From Paracoccaceae bacterium (GTDB lineage: Bacteria; Pseudomonadota; Alphaproteobacteria; Rhodobacterales; Rhodobacteraceae): DNA of 64,000 bases. The translations under genes and the position numbers were made by a program. The DNA is taken from assembly GCA_022448245.1 (NCBI GenBank), contig JAKVCO010000011.1, positions 1-64,000 of the forward strand, read 5' to 3'. The notes beneath the pieces are model-generated. The model saw only the letters and a program-made list of their open reading frames with translations, was not told the DNA's origin and searched no databases. Below, in pieces: positions 9,262 through 19,230 of this stretch; the stretch's first letter is position 1, and each line of letters starts with the position of its first letter.

Positions 9262-10470
9262 ATGACCGAGACGAACCTTTCCTGGGGCCGCCCAATGCTT
9301 GCCATTCCGGGGCCCTCCGTGATGCCCGACCGCGTGCTTCAGGCGATGCATCGCCCCGCGCCGAATATCTATGCCGGGCAGCTGGTGGAGATGACGGCCT
9401 CGATCAGTCCTGATCTGAAGGCGGTCGCGCGCTCCACCTCTCACGTGGCGATGTACATCGCCAACGGTCACGGCTCCTGGGAGGCGGCTTTGTCGAACAC
9501 GCTTTCGCGCGGCGACAAGGTGCTTGTGCTGGCTACGGGGCGCTTTGCCCATGGTTGGGCCGACATGGCCGCGTTCATGGGCGTGGAATGCGATATCGTC
9601 GATTTCGGCAAACGCACTCCCTTCGATCTGGCCGAGGTGGAGGAGAAGTTGCGGGCCGATAAGGCGCATGAGTACAAAGCAGTGCTCGCAGTGCAGGTCG
9701 ATACCTCGACCTCTGTGAAGTCCGACATCGCCGCGTTGCGCAAAGGGATGGATGCCGCCGGTCACCCGGCGCTTTTGATGGTTGATTGTATCGCCTGCCT
9801 CGGTTGCGATGATTTCCACATGGACGCGTGGGGCGTCGATGTGATGGTCGCAGGCTGCCAGAAGGGCTTGATGACCCCGCCGGGCATGGCCTTTGTCTTT
9901 TTCTCGGACAAGGCGGACAAGGCGCGGGATACCGCCGGAAATGTCACGCATTACTGGGATTGGCGTCCGAGATCGCGGCCTGAAGAATACTACCAGCACT
10001 TTGATGGCACGGCGCCGACGCACCACCTTTATGGCCTGCGCGAAGCGCTCGACATGATCGTCCATGAAGAGGGGCTGGAGAATGTGATCGCCCGCCACGC
10101 GGTGCTGGCCCGCGCCGTCTGGGCCGCGTTCGAGCATTGGGGGCAGAGTGGCCCGCTCGAGCTCAATGTCGTTGATCCTCAGTATCGCTCTAACGCAGTG
10201 ACGAGCGTGCGCATCGGCCCGCCCTATGGGACGGAGCTGCGCAATTGGCTCGCCGATCAGGCGGGGCTGACGTTGGGCATCGGCCTCGGCATGGCGCCTC
10301 CCGGTGATCCGGCATGGCACGGGTTCTTCCGCGTGGGGCACATGGGCCACGCCAACGTGCAGATGATCCTCGGCACGCTGAGTTCGATCGAGGCTGGCCT
10401 TAACGCAATCGGGGTGGAGCACACGCCCGGCGGCGCGACAGCAGCGGCGAAGGTCGTCTCAGGAGCCTGA
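9262..10470 (+). CDS. class V aminotransferase (serine/alanine-glyoxylate type)
   Basis: A PLP enzyme of 402 residues. I start it at the ATG at 9262, preceded by TGAGGA, rather than an upstream in-frame GTG at 9244. Family features: N-terminal loop PMLAIPGPSVMPDRVLQAM, PLP-contacting Asp175 in LLMVDCIA, and Schiff-base Lys201 in AGCQKGLMTPPGMAF. The pattern fits the alanine/serine-glyoxylate branch, so transfer between glyoxylate and glycine is likely, but the donor is not certain. It overlaps the convergent small membrane-protein gene by 12 bases. Confidence 0.82.
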   Translation: MTETNLSWGRPMLAIPGPSVMPDRVLQAMHRPAPNIYAGQLVEMTASISPDLKAVARSTSHVAMYIANGHGSWEAALSNTLSRGDKVLVLATGRFAHGWADMAAFMGVECDIVDFGKRTPFDLAEVEEKLRADKAHEYKAVLAVQVDTSTSVKSDIAALRKGMDAAGHPALLMVDCIACLGCDDFHMDAWGVDVMVAGCQKGLMTPPGMAFVFFSDKADKARDTAGNVTHYWDWRPRSRPEEYYQHFDGTAPTHHLYGLREALDMIVHEEGLENVIARHAVLARAVWAAFEHWGQSGPLELNVVDPQYRSNAVTSVRIGPPYGTELRNWLADQAGLTLGIGLGMAPPGDPAWHGFFRVGHMGHANVQMILGTLSSIEAGLNAIGVEHTPGGATAAAKVVSGA

Positions 10471-10641
10471 GCGGCGCGAGCGGTAGAGCACTTCAGCCAT
10501 CGTTGCGCTGAAGACGACCCAGATCATGCCAAAGAGGCCCGCGACGATCCAAAGGCCAAAGAAGGTGATGGCCAACATCATCGCCAAGAAGGGGCGTGTG
10601 TAGTTGGGTGCTTCTTTGGGAATAAAACGCTCTTCGCTCAT
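10459..10641 (-). CDS. small membrane protein, unknown function
   Basis: Sixty residues starting MSEERFIPKEAPNYTRP, with one long or two short hydrophobic stretches (about 18-48, LAMMLAITFFGLWIVAGLFG) and a basic C-terminus (YRSRRSGS), so the C-terminal end is probably cytoplasmic. I do not recognise the family. The membrane-protein composition and the AGGAGG-like GCCTCC complement just upstream of the start support a real gene. It is convergent with the aminotransferase and overlaps its end. Confidence 0.6.
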   Translation of the reverse strand: MSEERFIPKEAPNYTRPFLAMMLAITFFGLWIVAGLFGMIWVVFSATMAEVLYRSRRSGS

Positions 10642-10718
10642 AAGGCCTCCTTGCAGCAGCCTAGCCTCATAACGGTGCGAGAAAAGCTAAAGTTTCGTTA
10701 CCTGCGCGTGTGGGCAGC

Positions 10719-11834
10719 TCAGCGCGCAGCTTCTAGCGCCCGGGGCAGGGCCTCTGCCAAGGCCGCCATCTCTGCTTCGCCGCCGCAAGAGATGCGGATG
10801 CAGCGGTCGAGAGGGGCCACACCCGGCATGCGCACAAAGATCCCTTGCGCGAGCAGCGAGGCCAACACCGCGCGGGCGAAATCGCCGTCCCCGCCGCAAT
10901 CGATCGTCACGAAATTCGTGGCCGAGGGGATGGCCTTCAGGTCGTTTTCGCGCGCGATGCGGTAAAGCTCCGCCCGGCTCCACGCCACTTGGCGCGTCAC
11001 GTCGGCCAGATGCGCCTGATCCTCCAGTGCCGCCAGCGCCGCTGCCTGGCTGATGCGGGACATGCCGAAGTGGTTCCTTACCTTATCAAAGGCCGAGATG
11101 ATGCGCTCCGGCCCGATGGCGTAGCCCACGCGTGCGCCTGCGAGCCCGTAGGCCTTGGAGAAGGTACGCATGCGGATCACCCGCGGGTTCGACGGGTCGA
11201 GCGGCGGTGCCGTGCCCTCCGGCGCGGTGTCGATATAGGCCTCATCGAGCACGAGGAGGCAATTGTCCGGCACGTGCTTGATCGTACGCTCGACAACGCC
11301 CGCACCATGCCAGGTGCCCATGGGGTTGTCAGGGTTCGCCCAGTAGACAAGCCGCGCCTTCTTGGCCGTCGCCGCCGAGATCAGCGCAACCGGATCCTCG
11401 CTATCCGCGCGGTAGGGCACTTTGTGGATCGCGCCGCCGAAGCCGTCGACGTGGTAGTTGAACGTCGGATAGGCGCCTGCGGAGGTCACAACAGGCGTCT
11501 CCGCCTCCACGGTCAGCCGCACGAGGAGGCCCAGGATACCGTCAATCCCTTCGCCCACGAAGACGTTCTCAACCGGCACGCCGTGATGCGTAGCCAGCGC
11601 ATGGCGCAGATCATGCGCCTCAGGATCTGCGTATTGCCACGCCTCGCGCGCCGCCGCCTCCATCGCACTGATCGCACGGGGGGAGGGGCCAAAGACGCTC
11701 TCATTCGCGCCGAGCCTTGCCGAAAACACCTCGCCACGGGCACGCTCCTGCGCCTCGGGGCCCACGAAAGGCACCGAGGAAGGCAGTGATTTTGCCAGCG
11801 CCGTCAGGCGTTTATCGACGATCAGCTCATCCAT
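10719..11834 (-). CDS. HisC-type PLP aminotransferase
   Basis: Fold-type I aminotransferase of 371 residues, closest by motif to histidinol-phosphate aminotransferase: LGANESVFGPSP (41-52), YWANPDNPMGT (164-174), LDEAY (196-200) and PLP lysine Lys227 in TFSKAYGLAG. The substrate could be histidinol phosphate, but these genes are also used for aromatic amino acids and no other his gene is nearby, so I do not call it hisC firmly. Its start lies 3 bases after the valS stop on the same strand, indicating an operon with valS. Confidence 0.85.
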   Translation of the reverse strand: MDELIVDKRLTALAKSLPSSVPFVGPEAQERARGEVFSARLGANESVFGPSPRAISAMEAAAREAWQYADPEAHDLRHALATHHGVPVENVFVGEGIDGILGLLVRLTVEAETPVVTSAGAYPTFNYHVDGFGGAIHKVPYRADSEDPVALISAATAKKARLVYWANPDNPMGTWHGAGVVERTIKHVPDNCLLVLDEAYIDTAPEGTAPPLDPSNPRVIRMRTFSKAYGLAGARVGYAIGPERIISAFDKVRNHFGMSRISQAAALAALEDQAHLADVTRQVAWSRAELYRIARENDLKAIPSATNFVTIDCGGDGDFARAVLASLLAQGIFVRMPGVAPLDRCIRISCGGEAEMAALAEALPRALEAAR

Positions 11835-11837
11835 GGG

Positions 11838-14800
11838 TCACGACATCTCCGCCAGACGCGCGAGGCCCTGGATCAGCTTTTCGCGTTCCTCATTGCGGGC
11901 CTCAAGATTGGCGCGCGCCTCTTCCACCACTTCCGCAGGGGCAGAGGCGGCGAACTTCGGATTGTTCACGCGACCGGCGAGGCCCTTGATTTCCTTATCG
12001 AGCTTGGCCACCGATTTCTCGAGGCGTGCCTTCTCAGCGGCCACATCGATGAGGTCCGCCACCGGGAGACCCAGCGTGCAGCCCGGTGCGGCCACAACAA
12101 GCGCGCCCTTCGGCATCTCAGTCGCCGCTTCCGGCCCCTCAACACGCGCCAACCGTTCCACGAGCGCCCAATTCGCTTCCAGCGCCGCGCGGCCCGCATC
12201 GTCCATCTGAACGGTCACGAGCGACACCTTGGCTGAGGCCGGCACGTTCATCTGTGCGCGCGCCGAACGGATGTTCTCGATCAGCGTGATGATCCAGTTC
12301 ATCTCCCGATCCGCGTTTTCATCAATGATGTCAGCGCCGTAGGTCGGCCACTGGGTCACGGCGAGCATCTGATCCCGCTCGGACTGGCCCCAAAGCTCCT
12401 CGGTGATGAAGGGCATGATCGGATGCAGCATCAGGCAGCACTGATCGATGACCCAGCTCATCACTTCGCGGGTTTCCTGTGCCGTCGCGTCATCATTCAG
12501 GAGCGGCTTGGCGAATTCGACGTACCAGTCGCAGACCTTGCCCCAGACGAAGGCGTAAAGCGCCGACGCTGCCTCGTTGAAGCGATAGCTCGCGAAGGCC
12601 GCATCCACCGTCTCCCGCGTGCGGGCCACTTCGCCCACGATCCAGCGGTTCACGTTGGTCATGTCCTGCGCGCCCGCTTGGCCCGCGTCGAGCGCGTCAT
12701 AAAGCGCCCCGCGCGCGCCCAAGGCGCCGTTCATCTCCGCAAAACGCGCGGCGTTCCAAAGCTTCGTGCCGAAGTTCCGGTAGCCCTTGATGCGCTCCAT
12801 ATCGAGCTTGAGCACGCCCCCAAGGGCCGCCATCGCCGCCGAGGAGAACCGCAGCGCATCCGCGCCGTATTCGTCGATGATGTCGAGCGGGTCCATGACG
12901 TTGCCGGTGGATTTCGACATCTTCTTGCCCTTAGCGTCGCGCACGAGGCCGTGGAGGTAGACGTTCTTGAACGGGATGTCGTCGACGACCGCGAGCTGCA
13001 TCATCATCATCCGCGCGACCCAGAAGAACAGGATGTCCTGACCCGTGATCAGGTCGGTGGTGGGGAAGTAGCGCTGAAGCTGCTCGCTCTCTTCCGGCCA
13101 ACCGAGAGTTCCAATGGGCCAGAGCCCGGATGAGAACCAAGTGTCGAGCACGTCAGGGTCGCGCCACAGGTAGAAGCGCGTGGTGCTGTCCGTGGCCATT
13201 TGGCTCTTCTCTTGTGAGTCGAACCAGCTTTCAGCCTCTCCAACGATTTCGACCGTTTGATCGACAGCTTCGTAGTGCGCTTTGGCCTGGGAAACGGCAG
13301 CTTGGAATGAAGGCGCACAAAACATCACCGGCTTTCCGAAGTCGTGTGTTTCCAACGGGCCTCCATCGGTGCCGTTTCCATGGCTGGTCAAACTTGGCCC
13401 ATACCAGACAGGGATCTGATGCCCCCACCACAGCTGGCGGGAGATGCACCACGGCTCGATATTCTCCAGCCAGTGGTAATAGACCTTCTCCCCGCTCTCC
13501 GGGAGGATCTTCACATCACCATTGCGAACCGCATCGAGGGCAGGGTCCACGATCTTGTCGGTGTCCACGAACCACTGGTCGGTGAGCATGGGCTCGATCA
13601 CGACTTTGGAGCGGTCCCCGAACGGCTGCATGATGGGCTTGTTCTCGACCATAGGGATGGTCTCGGTGATTTCCTCACCATCCTCTTCACGGGTGACACG
13701 GGTCATCACCGCCAGCCCCTCGGAGGTGATTTGCTCCACCACCCGATTACGCGCCTCAAACCGGTCGAGCCCGCGCAGGTCGTCGGGCACGAGGTTTATC
13801 GTATCAACCTCGTTCTCCGTGAACTCGGCCCCCTTCGCATGGGCCTGCGCCTTGGCGGCCTCTTCAGCATAGGGCGCCCCGTCGTCGCGCATGGAGCCGT
13901 CAAAGGCCATCAAACGGTACATCGGGATGCCGCCGCGCTTGGCGACCTGGTAGTCGTTGAAGTCATGGGCGCCGGTGATCTTCACCGCGCCGGACCCAAA
14001 GTCCGGATCAGGATACATATCGGTGATGATCGGGATCAGACGCCGATGCTCTTTCGGCCCCACCGGAATTTCGCAGAGTTTTCCGACAATTGGCGCATAG
14101 CGCTCATCTGACGGATGAACCGCTACCGCGCCGTCGCCCAACATCGTCTCAGGCCGCGTGGTCGCGATCGAGATGTAATCCCGGGTCTCGCGCAAGGTCA
14201 CGTTGCCGTCTTCATCTTTCTCCAAATACTCATAGGTCTCGCCGCCCGCCAACGGGTACTTGAAGTGCCACATGTGTCCGGGCGTCTCGATATTCTCGAC
14301 CTCAAGGTCCGAGATCGCCGTCTCGAAATGCGGGTCCCAGTTCACCAGCCGCTTGCCGCGGTAGATGAGGCCCTTGTTGTACATCTCCACGAAGACTTTG
14401 ATGACCGCGTCGTGGAAATTGCCCTCGTTCCCCTCTGGGGCGCCGGGCGCGCCGGACATGGTGAAGGCCTCGCGCGACCAATCACAGGAGGCTCCGAGCC
14501 GCTTCAGCTGGCCCTTGATGGTCCCGCCAGACTTTTCTTTCCATTCCCAGACCTTTGCGAGGAACTTCTCACGTCCAAGCTCCTTGCGTCCGGCGTTGCC
14601 TGCCTCGGCCAGCTGCCGCTCCACCACCATCTGCGTGGCGATGCCCGCATGGTCCGTGCCGGGCTGCCAGAGCGTGTGGAACCCGCGCATCCGGTGCCAG
14701 CGCGTCAGGATGTCTTGCAGCGTGTTGTTGAACGCGTGCCCCATGTGCAGAACGCCCGTGACGTTCGGCGGCGGGATCATCACGCAGTAGGAGGATACCT

Positions 14801-14900
14801 CACCATTCGATACGTGCTTTCCAGCCGTGAAACAGCCTGCCTCTTCCCAGGCGGTGTAGAGGCGCGTTTCGGCCTCAGTCGCATCGAATGTCTTTTCCAT
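11838..14900 (-). CDS. valS: valyl-tRNA synthetase
   Basis: Class I synthetase charging tRNA-Val. The start at 14900 ([15 protein letters not shown]) is preferred over ATG codons 4 and 9 codons upstream because AAGGGA lies at a suitable distance only for this one. It has 1020 residues. The HIGH-type motif is LHMGH (51-55) within [15 protein letters not shown], and the KMSKS motif is near residue 660. The C-terminal 70 residues form the expected coiled coil ([20 protein letters not shown]). In many alphaproteobacteria valS sits next to popZ; here about 8.5 kb separates them. Confidence 0.97.
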   Translation of the reverse strand: MEKTFDATEAETRLYTAWEEAGCFTAGKHVSNGEVSSYCVMIPPPNVTGVLHMGHAFNNTLQDILTRWHRMRGFHTLWQPGTDHAGIATQMVVERQLAEAGNAGRKELGREKFLAKVWEWKEKSGGTIKGQLKRLGASCDWSREAFTMSGAPGAPEGNEGNFHDAVIKVFVEMYNKGLIYRGKRLVNWDPHFETAISDLEVENIETPGHMWHFKYPLAGGETYEYLEKDEDGNVTLRETRDYISIATTRPETMLGDGAVAVHPSDERYAPIVGKLCEIPVGPKEHRRLIPIITDMYPDPDFGSGAVKITGAHDFNDYQVAKRGGIPMYRLMAFDGSMRDDGAPYAEEAAKAQAHAKGAEFTENEVDTINLVPDDLRGLDRFEARNRVVEQITSEGLAVMTRVTREEDGEEITETIPMVENKPIMQPFGDRSKVVIEPMLTDQWFVDTDKIVDPALDAVRNGDVKILPESGEKVYYHWLENIEPWCISRQLWWGHQIPVWYGPSLTSHGNGTDGGPLETHDFGKPVMFCAPSFQAAVSQAKAHYEAVDQTVEIVGEAESWFDSQEKSQMATDSTTRFYLWRDPDVLDTWFSSGLWPIGTLGWPEESEQLQRYFPTTDLITGQDILFFWVARMMMMQLAVVDDIPFKNVYLHGLVRDAKGKKMSKSTGNVMDPLDIIDEYGADALRFSSAAMAALGGVLKLDMERIKGYRNFGTKLWNAARFAEMNGALGARGALYDALDAGQAGAQDMTNVNRWIVGEVARTRETVDAAFASYRFNEAASALYAFVWGKVCDWYVEFAKPLLNDDATAQETREVMSWVIDQCCLMLHPIMPFITEELWGQSERDQMLAVTQWPTYGADIIDENADREMNWIITLIENIRSARAQMNVPASAKVSLVTVQMDDAGRAALEANWALVERLARVEGPEAATEMPKGALVVAAPGCTLGLPVADLIDVAAEKARLEKSVAKLDKEIKGLAGRVNNPKFAASAPAEVVEEARANLEARNEEREKLIQGLARLAEMS

Positions 14901-15001
14901 GGCTCTCATTCCCTTGGAGTTGCCCAAAAGCTACCGAAGGGCGGTCTATTGCGGTGGGCCGGGGGTGTCCACCGGTGCCTTGCGCAGATAGGGGGTGGGA
15001 C

Positions 15002-15373
15002 ATGAAAGACGAGCATCTTCCTGCACCTGCTTCGGGCCTACGGCTCTTCTCCTTGTTGAAGGGCTGGATCGCGGTCGCTGTGTTCTGTGGCGCGTCCCTG
15101 GGCCTCTACCATTCTGCGGGCGGGTTCTTTGACGCGAGGGACTTCAACAAGCGGGCCATCATCCTCGACGCCGAGGTTGTTGAGGCGCGGGAGGAACGCC
15201 GGATGCAACGGCTGCCCCACGTGATCGAGCTGAGGTATGTGCTGAACGACGAACCGCGCACGGTCGAGCTCGATGTCCCGCGCGGGGTTTATAGTCGCGA
15301 TCAGCGGCAGGAGACTTTGGCAATCGCCTTTGATCCTGATCGCCCCGCCGTGCCGATTGTTCCTGCAGATTAA
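15002..15373 (+). CDS. membrane-anchored protein of DUF3592 type
   Basis: A 123-residue protein with one membrane segment (about 20-40, WIAVAVFCGASLGLY) and an extracytoplasmic beta-rich domain. That domain starts with AIILDAEVVEAREERR and ends with AIAFDPDRP, reminiscent of DUF3592 proteins. The start follows GGGGGTGGGA by 1 base, so spacing is tight. The next gene begins directly after its stop and has the same architecture, so the two look like a co-translated, related pair. Function unknown. Confidence 0.6.
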   Translation: MKDEHLPAPASGLRLFSLLKGWIAVAVFCGASLGLYHSAGGFFDARDFNKRAIILDAEVVEAREERRMQRLPHVIELRYVLNDEPRTVELDVPRGVYSRDQRQETLAIAFDPDRPAVPIVPAD

Positions 15374-15724
15374 GTGACCTCACGCGCCCAAACCTGGTTG
15401 GGCCTCAGCGTGCTGGCGCTCGCGGCAGTGTCTGGCTGGCTCATCTTCATCGAAAGTAGGGTGAAGCAAGCCCGCCAAACGCGCGACGAAGGCGAACGTG
15501 TCTCGGCGCGGGTCAGCAAGATTGCCTATTGGGGGCACGCCCATTTGGGGCCGGTCTTTATCAGGTTCTACCGCTTGCAATGGATTGAAGCATCTGGGCG
15601 GGCAGGGTCCAGCGTTGCGCGCTCCCGCTTGGCGTTCAGTGCTCTCAGTGAGGGGAGCCACCTCTGGGTCTACCGCAAAGGGCCCTATGCGTGGTGGGAA
15701 GGTGACGTTGGCGGGCCGATGTAA
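15374..15724 (+). CDS. second membrane-anchored protein of DUF3592 type
   Basis: A 116-residue protein starting with GTG immediately after the TAA of the previous gene. One N-terminal membrane segment (about 8-26, LGLSVLALAAVSGWLIF) is followed by an extracytoplasmic domain (RVSARVSKIAYWGHAHLG). Layout and size match the preceding protein, suggesting an old duplication or a two-subunit membrane complex; this is inference. Function unknown. Confidence 0.6.
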   Translation: MTSRAQTWLGLSVLALAAVSGWLIFIESRVKQARQTRDEGERVSARVSKIAYWGHAHLGPVFIRFYRLQWIEASGRAGSSVARSRLAFSALSEGSHLWVYRKGPYAWWEGDVGGPM

Positions 15725-15800
15725 CCTTTGTCACAGCAAAAAGGCTGGAACGTGTGCCCATCATTCCCGATGTTAAATGTATGAGACACAGGCTTCACAG

Positions 15801-16847
15801 ATGAGCTGGTTCCGGCGCCTTTTCCGCCGGGAGGCCCCTGCGCCTTCGGCGGGGCCTTCGCGGGGGTATCGCAAGCTTGTTGTGGTGCTTGATGGCACGA
15901 TGTCGTCGTCCGTGCCAGGGTGCGAGACGAACGCGGGCCTTGCCGCGCAGCTGATCCGGGAAGCCGCCGAAGACGACTTGGTCGTGTACTACGAAGAGGG
16001 CCTCCAATGGAGCGACTGGGGCGATGCGCTCAAGGTCATGACGGGTGACGGCATCAACGGCCAGATCCGCCGCGCCTATGGGTGGCTCGCCTCGCAGTAC
16101 CAAAAGGGCGACCGCATCTATTTCATCGGCTATTCGCGCGGCGCCTATGCTGTACGCTCGTTGGCGGGGCTGATCGGGCGGGTAGGGCTCTTGCGCCGGG
16201 AACGCGCCACCGAGCGGAACTTGCGCGATGTCTACCAGCTCTATTCCGAGCCGGAGCGTGTGGAGGCCGCGCGCGCCTTCGGAAAGGCCCATTGCCACAC
16301 AGACGTCCAAGTCGAATGCATCGCGGTTTGGGATACGGTGAAGGCGCTGGGGATCCGGCTGCCTCTCGTCTGGATGCTCAGCAACCAGATGCACCATTAT
16401 CATGACCACTCCCTCGGGGATCACGTGCGGGCGGGCTATCATGCGCTGGCGCTGAACGAGACACGCCGCGCCTATTCGCCCGTCATGTGGGAAACGCGCC
16501 CCGGCTGGCGGGGCGAGCTGGAGCAGATGTGGTTCCGGGGCACGCACGCCGATGTCGGTGGGCAGCTTCTGAAGCGGGTGCCAACGCGCGGCCTCTCCAA
16601 CATCCCCTTCGTCTGGATCATGGAGAAGGTAGAGCGCGCAGGCCTGGCCCTGCGCCCGGGCTGGCAGGCGGATTATCCCGGCAACCCGCAGGCGCTATCG
16701 ATTGGCGGATGGCGGGGCTGGAGCAAGGTTTTCCTGAACAGGTGGCCGCGCAAGGTGGGGCGCGATCCCTCTGAGGCCGTGCATCCCACGGCTACGATCA
16801 AGAAAGCACCGCCGCCGGTAAGTGGCGAGGCCGCAGGCGGCACCTAA
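15801..16847 (+). CDS. DUF2235 alpha/beta-hydrolase-like protein
   Basis: A 348-residue protein, counted from MSWFRRLF at 15801; an ATG at 15777 is also possible. The N-terminal basic stretch precedes a DUF2235 domain: LVVVLDGT near the start, nucleophile motif GYSRGAYAVRS, WDTVKALG and HADVGG near the end. Related domains occur in type VI secretion phospholipase effectors, but no secretion gene is nearby and no signal peptide is seen, so a cytoplasmic hydrolase role is as likely. Its end overlaps the convergent thioesterase gene by 4 bases. Confidence 0.8.
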   Translation: MSWFRRLFRREAPAPSAGPSRGYRKLVVVLDGTMSSSVPGCETNAGLAAQLIREAAEDDLVVYYEEGLQWSDWGDALKVMTGDGINGQIRRAYGWLASQYQKGDRIYFIGYSRGAYAVRSLAGLIGRVGLLRRERATERNLRDVYQLYSEPERVEAARAFGKAHCHTDVQVECIAVWDTVKALGIRLPLVWMLSNQMHHYHDHSLGDHVRAGYHALALNETRRAYSPVMWETRPGWRGELEQMWFRGTHADVGGQLLKRVPTRGLSNIPFVWIMEKVERAGLALRPGWQADYPGNPQALSIGGWRGWSKVFLNRWPRKVGRDPSEAVHPTATIKKAPPPVSGEAAGGT

Positions 16848-17320
16848 CCCTTCATGATGAGGCAGGTCGTGGAACCGGTGGCATAGAGCTTGCCGTCTGC
16901 TACGCCCCTGATCTCGCCCGTTGCAACCCCGGTCGACCGCCCCGCGTGAGAGACGACGCCAATGGCCTCAATCTTGGTCCCAAGAGGCAGGTTCCGGGTG
17001 ATATTCACCTTGTATTCGAGGGTTGTGTAGAACGATCCCTGCGGCACGGTCGTCATCACGGCGCAGGCCATGCAGCTGTCGAGAAGCGTGCCGTACCAGC
17101 CGCCGTGCACCGTGCCCAAAGGGTTCGAGAAGGCAAACTCCGGCGTGCCGGTGAACACCACGCGCCCTTCGGTAACCTCCGTGACGCGGTAGTTCAGCAC
17201 GCCACCGATGGGCGGTTGGGAGATTTTGCCGTCCCGCACACGCTCCATAAACTCAAGGCCGGAGATGGCGAGCATCTCCTCGCGGGTGGGCAGGTCGTCG
17301 GGGCTTTGAGCGATGTACAT
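16844..17320 (-). CDS. PaaI-family hotdog thioesterase
   Basis: A 158-residue single hotdog domain that would hydrolyse acyl-CoA or aryl-CoA esters. Core motif: NPLGTVHGGWYGTLLDSCM (about 66-84), with the HGG turn and an acidic residue on the following helix as in PaaI. The C-terminal strands (ATGEIRG, YATGSTTCLIM) complete the fold. The natural substrate cannot be read. It lies 18 bases downstream of metF on the same strand and is probably co-transcribed with it. Confidence 0.87.
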   Translation of the reverse strand: MYIAQSPDDLPTREEMLAISGLEFMERVRDGKISQPPIGGVLNYRVTEVTEGRVVFTGTPEFAFSNPLGTVHGGWYGTLLDSCMACAVMTTVPQGSFYTTLEYKVNITRNLPLGTKIEAIGVVSHAGRSTGVATGEIRGVADGKLYATGSTTCLIMKG

Positions 17321-17338
17321 GCCCCGACAGATGGCGCG

Positions 17339-18178
17339 TTAGGCGACGTTGCGCAAGGGCTCTTCGGCGGTGATGCCGAGCGTGCGGGCAAGGGTGCGCG
17401 TTAAGTCGGGGCGGTTGAGCGTATAGATATGGAGGTGCTCCACGCCTTCCTCGATGAGGTCGGTGCAAAGCTCCGTCGCGTGGGTCAGCGCAAAGAGGTC
17501 GGCGCGGCCATGGCGCTCGGCGGTCTCAAAGGCGGTGGCGAGCTCGGAGGGGACATTGACGCCGCATTGCGTGGCAAAGCGCACGGCAGAGCGCCAGTTG
17601 TGGACCGGCAGGATGCCCGGAACGATGGGGCCTGCGACGCCTGCATCTGCGCAGGCATCGCGGAAACGCAGGAAGGTTTCGGCCTCAAAGAAGAACTGGC
17701 TGACGGCGAGCGAGGCGCCCGCGCGGAACTTTTCACGCAGCCATTCGATGTCCGCACGCGCGCCGCGGCTCTTTGGGTGGGGTTCGGCATAGGCGCCCAC
17801 GTGGACACCAAAGCCCTGGCCTGCCAGCGCTTCGACGAGTTCGAGAGAGGAGGCAAAGCCGTCTTCGGCCCGTTCACCGTCGCCGCGCAGGGCCACGATG
17901 TCTTTGACGCCAGCGGCCTTGTAGCGCTGGGCGACTTCGAGCGTTTCTTCCTTGGAGGCACCGACGCAGGTCAGGTGCGCGGCCACATCTGCGCCCTGGG
18001 CGCTGATGGCCTCGACCGTCTCGTGCGTCAGCTCCCGGGTGGAGCCGCCCGCGCCATAGGTCACCGAGACATGGCGGGGTTGGAGCGGCAGCAGCGCTTG
18101 TGCAGCCTCCCAAAGCTTGAAGGACGCAGGGACGTCGCGCGGCGGGAAGAATTCGAATGACAGGCTCGGACGGATCAT
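17339..18178 (-). CDS. metF: 5,10-methylenetetrahydrofolate reductase
   Basis: Reduces methylene-THF to methyl-THF for methionine synthesis, using FAD. The 279-residue barrel has the family start LSFEFFPPR (6-14), the catalytic-side piece VTYGAGGSTRE, ALRGDGER (FAD contact) and SQFFFEAE. It is divergent from a metR gene with 85 bases between starts, the classical arrangement for MetR control. That gap contains a palindrome (18233-18256) that could be the operator. Confidence 0.94.
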   Translation of the reverse strand: MIRPSLSFEFFPPRDVPASFKLWEAAQALLPLQPRHVSVTYGAGGSTRELTHETVEAISAQGADVAAHLTCVGASKEETLEVAQRYKAAGVKDIVALRGDGERAEDGFASSLELVEALAGQGFGVHVGAYAEPHPKSRGARADIEWLREKFRAGASLAVSQFFFEAETFLRFRDACADAGVAGPIVPGILPVHNWRSAVRFATQCGVNVPSELATAFETAERHGRADLFALTHATELCTDLIEEGVEHLHIYTLNRPDLTRTLARTLGITAEEPLRNVA

Positions 18179-18232
18179 GGGGCAGGTCTCCTTCGGGCAC
18201 CTTGATCTCTCTTTCGGCTTTCGGATACAAAT

Positions 18233-18256
18233 TCATAAACCTCACTAATGTTATGA
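18233..18256. promoter_or_regulatory. candidate MetR operator
   Basis: TCATAA (18233-18238) and TTATGA (18251-18256) form a 6-bp inverted repeat with a 12-base spacer in the metF/metR divergent promoter. The dyad has the size and position expected for a LysR-type regulator and contains half sites resembling the TGAA/TTCA of E. coli MetR sites. Confidence 0.45.
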
Positions 18257-18263
18257 GATTGAT

Positions 18264-19169
18264 TTGCATATCGACCTGAAGCACCTGCGCGCCGTGAAGA
18301 TGATCCACGAGGCGGGCGGCCTCGCACGGGCCGCTGATTTGCTGCATCTGACGCAGTCGGCGCTGTCCCATCAGATCAAGGGGCTGGAGGATCAGGTGGG
18401 GGTGGACCTCTTTGTGCGGCGCACGAAACCTTTGAAGCTCTCGGCGGCGGGGATGCGTATCCTGAGGCTCGCCGACAAGGTGCTGCCCGAGATCGCGGCG
18501 GCGGAGGAGGAATTCCGGGGGCTGCAGACCGGCAAGACCGGGCGGCTGCACATCGCGATCGAGTGTCATGCGTGTTTTGAATGGCTTTTCCCGGTGCTGG
18601 AGGCGTTCCGGAAGGCCTGGCCTGATGTAGATGTCGACATCCGTCCGGGTCTCGCGTTTGAGGCCATGCCTGCGCTGATGCGCGAGGAGGTGGATCTGGT
18701 GGTGAGCTCTGACCCGGATGAGCTCGATGGGATCACCTTTGCGCCGCTCTTTGACTATGAAGCGGTCTTTGTGGCCTCGTCCGCGCATCCCCTGTCGGAA
18801 AAGTCTCATGTGGAGGCCGAAGACTTCCGGGACGAGATGCTGATCACCTACCCAGTGGAACGCTCGCGCCTCGATGTTTTCTCCCAGCTTTTGATGCCCG
18901 CCAAGGTGGAGCCCCGCGCGGTGCGGCAGGTGGAGCTGACGGCGGTGATCCTTTTGCTTGTCGCCTCGAACCGGGGCGTGGCGGTGTTGCCGGACTGGGT
19001 GGTGCGCGAAGTGCGCTACAATTCCGACTACGTGACGCGACCGCTCACGGAGGTGGGCGTGACGCGCAGGCTCTATGCGGCGGTCCGCTCTGACGACGCG
19101 GTAAAGCCCTTTATGGCGCACCTTTTGAAGCTGGCGCGGTCCGAGCCGATGAAATTGCAACGCAGGTAG
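18264..19169 (+). CDS. metR: LysR-family regulator, MetR type
   Basis: A 301-residue activator with an N-terminal winged helix (about 5-64, ARAADLLHLTQSALSHQIKGL) and a C-terminal ligand domain, known in MetR to bind homocysteine. The frame is closed by a TAA just upstream, and no ATG is available, so it must start at TTG 18264; this probably keeps expression low. The similarity to MetR rather than other LysR proteins rests on EDQVGVDLFVRRTKPLKLS and AIECHACFEWLFP. Divergence from metF supports the assignment. Confidence 0.88.
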   Translation: MHIDLKHLRAVKMIHEAGGLARAADLLHLTQSALSHQIKGLEDQVGVDLFVRRTKPLKLSAAGMRILRLADKVLPEIAAAEEEFRGLQTGKTGRLHIAIECHACFEWLFPVLEAFRKAWPDVDVDIRPGLAFEAMPALMREEVDLVVSSDPDELDGITFAPLFDYEAVFVASSAHPLSEKSHVEAEDFRDEMLITYPVERSRLDVFSQLLMPAKVEPRAVRQVELTAVILLLVASNRGVAVLPDWVVREVRYNSDYVTRPLTEVGVTRRLYAAVRSDDAVKPFMAHLLKLARSEPMKLQRR

Positions 19170-19230
19170 CCCTTTCCAAGGGACGCATGCGGCGTTACAC
19201 GGCGCGCCTGACGCTAGCCCGGAGACGACC

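Noticed and set aside
9229-10422. Open frame (397 codons) opposite the class V aminotransferase
   Set aside because: Antisense shadow of a well-supported gene; composition is unlike a folded protein.
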